The notes under the pieces were generated by a model. It did not search any database, was not told where the DNA came from, and saw only the letters and a program-made list of their open reading frames with translations. A stretch of DNA of 64,000 nucleotides from Geothrix oryzisoli (GTDB taxonomy: Bacteria > Acidobacteriota > Holophagae > Holophagales > Holophagaceae), in assembly GCF_022808865.1 (NCBI RefSeq), contig NZ_JAKZLB010000001.1, positions 372,001-436,000 on the forward strand, given 5' to 3'. A program made the position numbers and the translations under genes. Below, one piece after another: positions 59,440 to 64,000 of this stretch (position 1 is its first letter; the number at the start of each line of letters is the position of its first letter).

Positions 59440-60840
59440 ATGGCTCCTGAATCCAGGCTCCTGATCCGCCATCCCTTCCCCGCGGACCTGCTCACGCCCC
59501 TGGCCGCCTACCTGGCTTTGCGCCCCGTGGGTGCCAGCCTGCTGCTGGAATCCTGCGACCAGGGCGAGCGCGTGGGCCGCCACAGCTTCGTGCTGCTGGA
59601 GGGCCCCGCCGAATGCCGGCTGGACCCACCCGCCCGGGGCTGGGTGGAGGCCCTGCGCGACCTGGGCGGTCCCGTTCCTTCGGGCACCGTCAGCGACCCC
59701 GCTGCCGAACTGGCCGCCTTGAGGGAACCTCTGCCTGTCGGGGTGGGTTGCGCGGGCTACCTGGGTTTCGAGGCCGTGGGTGCCCTGGAGCCCACCCTGC
59801 CTCAGCCCGCCGGGAACAGTCTGGGCCTGCCTGGCCTGTGGGTGCGCCGCTTCGAGGTGGCCCTGGTCTTCGACCACCTGCACCAGGTGGCAGAGCTCCA
59901 GACCGTGGATGAGGATGCCGAGGCGGGATTCCGCCGGCTCCGGGACCTCCGGGCACGCCTCCTGGGCGGGGTGGCGGATCCCGGCCCCAGCGCCTCCGAA
60001 CCTCGTGCCACCGCCCAGATGACCCGCGAAACTTATGAAGGCGCGGTGCGGACCGCCCAGGAACTCATCCTGGACGGTGACATCTACCAGCTGGTGCCCA
60101 GCCAGCGCTTCCGCATCGAGGACCCGCCGCCGCCCCTGGAGGCCTATCGCCGCCTGCGCCGCCTGAATCCCAGCCCCTACGGTTTCCTGCTGGAATGGGA
60201 TGGCTTCGCACTGGTGGGTGCCTCACCGGAGATGCTGGTGCGGGTGCAGGGCGACGAGGCCGAGACCTTGCCCATCGCCGGCACTGTGCCCCGGGGAGGG
60301 AGTGCCGAGGAGGATGCCGCGCGCTTCGAGGCCTTGAAGCGGGATCCCAAGGAACTGGCCGAACACCAGATGCTGGTGGACCTGGCCCGCAACGACCTGG
60401 GTCGTGTGGCCGTGCCCGGCGGCGTGCGGGTGGAGAAGCCGCTGGCCCTCCAGCGCACCAGCCATGTGCTGCACCTGACCACCACCGTGAAGGCGAAGCT
60501 GAGCCTCGGAGTGGATGCCCTGGATGTGCTGGCGGCGACCTTCCCCGCGGGAACCGTCAGCGGCGCCCCCAAGCTCCGCGCCTGCCAGCGGATCGCCGAG
60601 CTGGAAGGCGAGATGCGCGGTCCCTACGGTGGCGTGCTGCTGCGGCTGGGCACCGACGGGGCTCTGGACACGGCCCTCATCCTGCGCACCGCGGTCTACG
60701 CCGGCGGCGCGGCCTACATCCAGGCCGGGGCCGGTGTGGTGCGGGCCTCGAAACCCGAGTCGGAATACTTCGAAACCCTGCACAAGCTGGGCGCCATCGC
60801 CCAGGCCCTTGGGGTCCAATGGCCCGGAGCCGCCCGATGA
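59440..60840 (+). CDS. trpE: anthranilate synthase component I
   Basis: Chorismate to anthranilate, 466 aa. The N-terminal feedback site motif is present (SLLLES near residue 28), as are the chorismate-binding landmarks ILDGDIYQLVPSQRF near 210, PIAGTVPRGG near 280, ELAEHQMLVDLARNDLGRV near 306, GTVSGAPKLRA near 370 and IQAGAGVV near 428. Start ATG 59440 is preferred to ATG 59425, which abuts the terminator; neither has a strong SD. The stop overlaps trpG (ATGA). PabB is unlikely given the operon. Confidence 0.94.
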   Translation: MAPESRLLIRHPFPADLLTPLAAYLALRPVGASLLLESCDQGERVGRHSFVLLEGPAECRLDPPARGWVEALRDLGGPVPSGTVSDPAAELAALREPLPVGVGCAGYLGFEAVGALEPTLPQPAGNSLGLPGLWVRRFEVALVFDHLHQVAELQTVDEDAEAGFRRLRDLRARLLGGVADPGPSASEPRATAQMTRETYEGAVRTAQELILDGDIYQLVPSQRFRIEDPPPPLEAYRRLRRLNPSPYGFLLEWDGFALVGASPEMLVRVQGDEAETLPIAGTVPRGGSAEEDAARFEALKRDPKELAEHQMLVDLARNDLGRVAVPGGVRVEKPLALQRTSHVLHLTTTVKAKLSLGVDALDVLAATFPAGTVSGAPKLRACQRIAELEGEMRGPYGGVLLRLGTDGALDTALILRTAVYAGGAAYIQAGAGVVRASKPESEYFETLHKLGAIAQALGVQWPGAAR

Positions 60841-61415
60841 TCCTCCTGATCGACGCCCTGGATTCCTTCACCTACAACCTGGTGCAGGCCTTCGAGACGC
60901 TGGGCGCGCCTGTGAAGGTCGTCCGCCACGACGCCATCACCCTCGACGAGGCCAAGGCCCTCCGGCCCGAAGCCGTGGTGCTGTCCCCGGGCCCGGGCCA
61001 CCCCACGGAAAGCCCGGCCCACATGGCCCTGGCGGGTTCCGGCTGGGGCGTCCCCCTGCTGGGCGTGTGCCTGGGGCACCAGGCCCTGGCCGCGGCCACC
61101 GGTGGCCGGGTCATCCGCGCGGTGGAACCCCTGCATGGTGAGGCCACGCCCCTCGAACACGACGGGACGGGCCTCTTCCAGGGTCTGCCCATGGGCCTTC
61201 CCGTCGGTCGCTACCACAGCCTCATCGCGGATCCCACCACGCTGCCCGCCTGCTGGCGGGTCACGGGCCGCAGTCCCGGCGGCGAGATCATGGCCATGGC
61301 CCACCGGGAGCTGCCCCGCTGGGGTGTGCAGTTCCACCCCGAAAGCATCCTCACGCCGGACGGCCCGGCGATGCTCGCCAACTTCCTCCGCCTTGCCAAG
61401 GACGCGACCCGATGA
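60837..61415 (+). CDS. trpG: anthranilate synthase component II (glutamine amidotransferase)
   Basis: Supplies ammonia to TrpE, 192 aa. Class I GATase triad: Cys78 in GVCLGHQ, His167 and Glu169 in FHPES. The N-terminus ILLIDALDSFTYNLVQ and SPGPGHPTE loop are typical of TrpG/PabA. It starts inside the trpE stop and ends inside the trpD start (4-nt ATGA overlaps at both ends). Confidence 0.95.
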   Translation: MILLIDALDSFTYNLVQAFETLGAPVKVVRHDAITLDEAKALRPEAVVLSPGPGHPTESPAHMALAGSGWGVPLLGVCLGHQALAAATGGRVIRAVEPLHGEATPLEHDGTGLFQGLPMGLPVGRYHSLIADPTTLPACWRVTGRSPGGEIMAMAHRELPRWGVQFHPESILTPDGPAMLANFLRLAKDATR

Positions 61416-62440
61416 CCCTGCTGACCACCCACAACCCCATCCGCCCGCTGCCGGAGGCCACGGCCTCGGAGCTCATGCACATCTTCATCGACCAGGACAC
61501 GGACGCCCTGCTGGTGGGCGCCTGCCTGGCCCTGCTGGCCCAGCGGGTGCCCGAAGCCCACGAGCTGGCGGCCTTCGCGGATTCGCTCTTCGAGGTGGCC
61601 GTGCCGTTTCCGCAGGTGCCCGAGGGCGCCATCGATGTGGTGGGCACGGGCGGCGATGGCGCTTCCACCGCCAACCTCAGCACCCTCACGGCCCTGTTCC
61701 TCTCGACCCTCGGCGTACCCGTGGTGAAGCACGGGAACCGCGCCGCCACGGGTGTCTGCGGCAGCGCCGACCTGATGGAGGCCCTGGGCTACGACCTCTC
61801 CAGGGCGGTCTCGGATCTGGAGACGGACCTCCGGGAGCACCGGTTCGTCTTCCTCTTCGCACCCGCCTACCACCCGCTGATGGGCCGGCTCCGGGAGATC
61901 CGCCGCCGGTTGGGCATCCCCACGATCTTCAACCTGCTGGGGCCGCTGCTGAATCCCGGACATCCGCCGCTGCAGGTGCTGGGCGTGGCGCGCGAGGAAC
62001 TGCTGGCGCCCATGGCCGGGGCCCTGGCCCGGCGCGCCCGCCTGGAGCGGGCCTTCGTCATCCACGGCAAGGACGCGGAAGGGAAGGGGATGGATGAAGC
62101 CTCCATCGAGGGTCCCACCACGGTCCTGGCTGTGGCGGAGGGCCGCGTCCAGGCCCCCCAGGTGCTGGTGCCGCGGGAACTCGGCATCACCCAGCCCAGC
62201 CGCCACGCCCTGCGTGTGGCCGACCGGGCCGAGGCGCTGGCGGTGGCCCGGGGCATCTTCGGCGGGGCCGGTCACGCGGATTTCCGCCCGGCCGTGGCGG
62301 ATGCCGTGGCCTTGCAGGCCGGCTTGGGGCTGGTCTTGCACCGGGGCGGCACGCTGGACGGCCTGGCCCCGACCTTCCGCGACCTGCGGGCCGCCCTCGA
62401 GCACGGCTTCAGCCTGCCGTTTCCCGTGGCGGGGGTGTAG
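61412..62440 (+). CDS. trpD: anthranilate phosphoribosyltransferase
   Basis: Joins anthranilate to PRPP, 342 aa. It has the PRPP motif DVVGTGGDGASTANLST near residue 75 and KHGNRAATGVCGSADLMEALG near 107. The anthranilate-site motif is FAPAYHPLMGRLREIRRRLG near 150, followed by TIFNLLGPLLNP. Normal length; not fused to trpG. The GTG of trpC comes 2 nt after its stop. Confidence 0.95.
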   Translation: MTLLTTHNPIRPLPEATASELMHIFIDQDTDALLVGACLALLAQRVPEAHELAAFADSLFEVAVPFPQVPEGAIDVVGTGGDGASTANLSTLTALFLSTLGVPVVKHGNRAATGVCGSADLMEALGYDLSRAVSDLETDLREHRFVFLFAPAYHPLMGRLREIRRRLGIPTIFNLLGPLLNPGHPPLQVLGVAREELLAPMAGALARRARLERAFVIHGKDAEGKGMDEASIEGPTTVLAVAEGRVQAPQVLVPRELGITQPSRHALRVADRAEALAVARGIFGGAGHADFRPAVADAVALQAGLGLVLHRGGTLDGLAPTFRDLRAALEHGFSLPFPVAGV

Positions 62441-62442
62441 CC

Positions 62443-63279
62443 GTGAGTCGCCTGCCTGATCCCACCTCCCTGGTCCGGGGCACCGGGCTGCCCAAGAGCT
62501 CGCATCTTCAGCGCGTGCTGGTCTCCGAACTCGCCCGCCTCTCCCAGGCCGCGCCCGCCGCGCCCCCGATCCGCGCGCGCCTGGACGGCCCAGGCCCCTT
62601 CGAGGCGGCCCTGAGACGGGGTGCCGCGGCCCGCGGCGGGGCCGTGATCGCCGAGTACAAGCAGGCATCGCCCTCGCTTGGCCCCTTCGCCGCCGGCACG
62701 CCCCTCCAGGCCCAGCTCCAGGCCTATCGCGAGGGAGGCGCGGCGGCCTTCTCCATCCTGGCGGAGCCAGCCTACTTCCGTGGAGCGGCGGCGCACCTGG
62801 CCTCCGCGGCGGACTTTGGCCTGCCGCGCCTCTACAAGGGCTTCGTCATCTCCGAGGCCCAGCTGGCCGAGGCCGAAGCCTGCGGCGCCGAGGCGGTACT
62901 GCTCATCGTTCGGGTGCTGAAGGAGCATACGGCCGACTTCGCCGAGGCTGCCCGCCAGCGCGGGCTGGAGGCGCTCGTGGAGCTGCACGACCTCACGGAG
63001 GTGCCCTACGCCCAGGAGGCCGGGGCCCGCATGGTGGGCATCAATGCCCGGGATCTCTCCACGTTCACCCTGGGCGAACCCACAGCCGGGCCTCTGCGCC
63101 AGGCTTTCCCGGAAGCGGTGCTGGTCCGCGAATCCGGCCTGGCCACCCCGGAGGACGCCCAGGCTTCGCTGCGCGCCGGCTTCGACGCCGTGCTCATCGG
63201 CGAAGCGCTCATGCGCAGCCCGGACCCCCGGGGCTTCCTGGGGCGCGTCTTCGCCGAGCTCCGCCAGGAGGCCCGATGA
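62443..63279 (+). CDS. trpC: indole-3-glycerol-phosphate synthase
   Basis: (beta/alpha)8 barrel enzyme closing the indole ring, 278 aa. Motifs: IAEYKQASPSLG near residue 69 (the usual IAEIKxxSPSxG, with Tyr for Ile), AFSILAEPAYFRG near 101 (usual TDxxxFxG, here AEP), YKGFVIS near 125, ALVELHDLTEVPYA near 180 and GINARDLSTF near 199. VRESGLATPED carries the phosphate site. Minor deviations in the barrel signature (Ala-Glu for Thr-Asp) are worth noting, but all key positions are recognisable. GTG start. Confidence 0.92.
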   Translation: MSRLPDPTSLVRGTGLPKSSHLQRVLVSELARLSQAAPAAPPIRARLDGPGPFEAALRRGAAARGGAVIAEYKQASPSLGPFAAGTPLQAQLQAYREGGAAAFSILAEPAYFRGAAAHLASAADFGLPRLYKGFVISEAQLAEAEACGAEAVLLIVRVLKEHTADFAEAARQRGLEALVELHDLTEVPYAQEAGARMVGINARDLSTFTLGEPTAGPLRQAFPEAVLVRESGLATPEDAQASLRAGFDAVLIGEALMRSPDPRGFLGRVFAELRQEAR

Positions 63280-63914
63280 CCCTCCTGGCCAAGGTCTGCG
63301 GCCTCACCTCGGCTGCGGATGCGACCTTCGCCGCAGGGCAGGGCGCGGACCTGCTGGGCTTCGTGTGTCATCCGCCCAGCCCGCGTCACTGCGCGGACCT
63401 GTCCTTGGCGGAGGCCTTCCTGGACCGGGCGGTGCTCGTGATGGTGGCCGACCAGGCCGAGGCCATCCTCGCCACGGCCCGCCGCCATGGCTTCCGCCGG
63501 GTTCAGCCCTACCTGCCGGCGGCGGAGCGGGAGAGCGGCGTCGCGCTGCTGAAGGCTGCGGGCCTGTTCGTCCTCTTGCCCTGGGCCGATGAACCGGGCC
63601 AGGCGCCCGTGCCCGCGGACCTCTACTTGTGGGAGTCCAGCCCAGCCCAGACGGGCGTGGCCGGTGGCTCGGGGCAGGGGCATGCCGCCGCCTTCCCGCC
63701 GCCCGGCCCCTTCCTCCTGGCCGGGGGCCTGGACGGGACCAACCTGGCGGCGCGGGCCGCGGCGCTTCCGGCAGCATCTCGGAGCCGCCTGCGGGGCTTC
63801 GATGCGGCCAGCCGGCTGGAGGCCCGCCCTGGGATCAAGGATCCATCGAAGGTGGCTGCGTTCCTGGCGGCCCTGAGACATGAAACCTCGGAAGGAAAGG
63901 GCACCCATGACTGA
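63276..63914 (+). CDS. trpF: phosphoribosylanthranilate isomerase
   Basis: Amadori rearrangement step, 212 aa. N-terminal KVCGLTSAADA with the catalytic Cys at residue 8, GADLLGFVCHPPSPRH near 24, and the C-terminal GFDAASRLEARPGIKDPSKV, where the general-acid Asp lies in GFDAASRLE. PFLLAGGLDGTNL supplies the phosphate loop. Overlaps trpC by 4 nt (ATGA) and trpB by 8 nt. Confidence 0.93.
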   Translation: MTLLAKVCGLTSAADATFAAGQGADLLGFVCHPPSPRHCADLSLAEAFLDRAVLVMVADQAEAILATARRHGFRRVQPYLPAAERESGVALLKAAGLFVLLPWADEPGQAPVPADLYLWESSPAQTGVAGGSGQGHAAAFPPPGPFLLAGGLDGTNLAARAAALPAASRSRLRGFDAASRLEARPGIKDPSKVAAFLAALRHETSEGKGTHD

Positions 63915-64000
63915 TTCGTTCGCGCTTCCCACTCGGTTCGGAGCCCAGCAGCTCGGCGGCTGCTATGCCCCGGAAACGCTCATGCAGCCGCTGTTCGATC
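63907..64000 (+). CDS. trpB: tryptophan synthase beta subunit (5' part only)
   Basis: Only the first 31 residues are in the window. They read MTDSFALPTRFGAQQLGGCY and then APETLMQPLFD, matching the FGxxGGxYxPETLMxxL start of TrpB (here with Cys for the usual Arg/Gln between GG and Tyr). The ATG lies inside the end of trpF. trpA is expected just outside the window. Confidence 0.88.
   Translation, partial: MTDSFALPTRFGAQQLGGCYAPETLMQPLFD

Overview
This 64-kb window is GC-rich (roughly two thirds G+C), densely coded bacterial chromosome. It reads as a diderm with lipopolysaccharide (LptD, KdsB, a GmhB-type heptose phosphatase). An exported protein resembling the VWFA-related family expanded in Acidobacteria, together with the overall gene content, points to Acidobacteriota, most plausibly the Holophagae (Geothrix/Holophaga type). 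That placement is inference; no rRNA gene is present. I see no insertion sequence, prophage, plasmid function or CRISPR array. There is one tRNA gene, tRNA-Ala(GGC).

Layout. 1-9.2 kb: the start of pstS (minus strand), then an RNase E/G - ZIP transporter - LptD operon facing kdsB-trxB-alr. 9.4-19.5 kb: a sensory block (CheA-like kinase, CheW, transmembrane chemoreceptor, hybrid-type histidine kinase, REC-GAF pseudo-kinase) with fabH and rsmD embedded. 19.5-28 kb: CoA-transferase subunit A without its partner, gmhB-sfsA-gcvT-gcvH, a LysM lytic transglycosylase, tRNA-Ala, an ABC-F ATPase and an SDR. 28.2-33.5 kb: an atypical BamE-like/WD40-like lipoprotein, tryptophanase plus aldehyde dehydrogenase, and coaX-birA. 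34.3-38.3 kb: a respiratory nitric-oxide module (quinol-dependent NO reductase, cupin, NDH-2). 38.3-45.7 kb: Ppx/GppA plus an isopropylmalate-synthase-like enzyme, the VWFA-like protein, a BlaI - M56/TonB regulatory pair with clear operators, a tandem SCP2 protein and a Cys/His-rich miniprotein. 45.7-49.4 kb: a cell-envelope sensing operon (37-residue membrane peptide, two LiaF-like proteins, LytS-type kinase, LytTR regulator) and YigZ. 49.5-59.2 kb: a long-form formate-THF ligase, a large exported orphan, monomeric isocitrate dehydrogenase, a two-gene split 5'-nucleotidase and a membrane protein. 59.2-64 kb: the tryptophan operon trpL-E-G-D-C-F-B, cut by the window edge within trpB.

The strongest regulatory signal is upstream of trpE. 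It consists of a TTGACA promoter, a 30-codon leader peptide with three consecutive Trp codons, a 10-bp terminator hairpin followed by five T, and an exactly complementary 10-nt antiterminator partner just after the Trp codons. This is a complete ribosome-mediated attenuator. Because the same window encodes a tryptophanase with tryptophanase-type diagnostic residues, the organism seems able both to make tryptophan under attenuation control and to degrade it. Other points of note are an autoregulated BlaI/M56 switch whose sensor carries a TonB C-terminal domain, a pseudo-histidine kinase lacking its phosphoacceptor His, a 5'-nucleotidase split into genes with different export signals, and an unannotated 37-aa coupled membrane peptide at the head of the LiaF/LytTR operon.

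Many adjacent genes overlap by 4 nt (ATGA/GTGA), so long translationally coupled operons are the rule. Start codons were often chosen inside longer open frames, using Shine-Dalgarno (SD) spacing and family N-termini; GTG and TTG starts are common.
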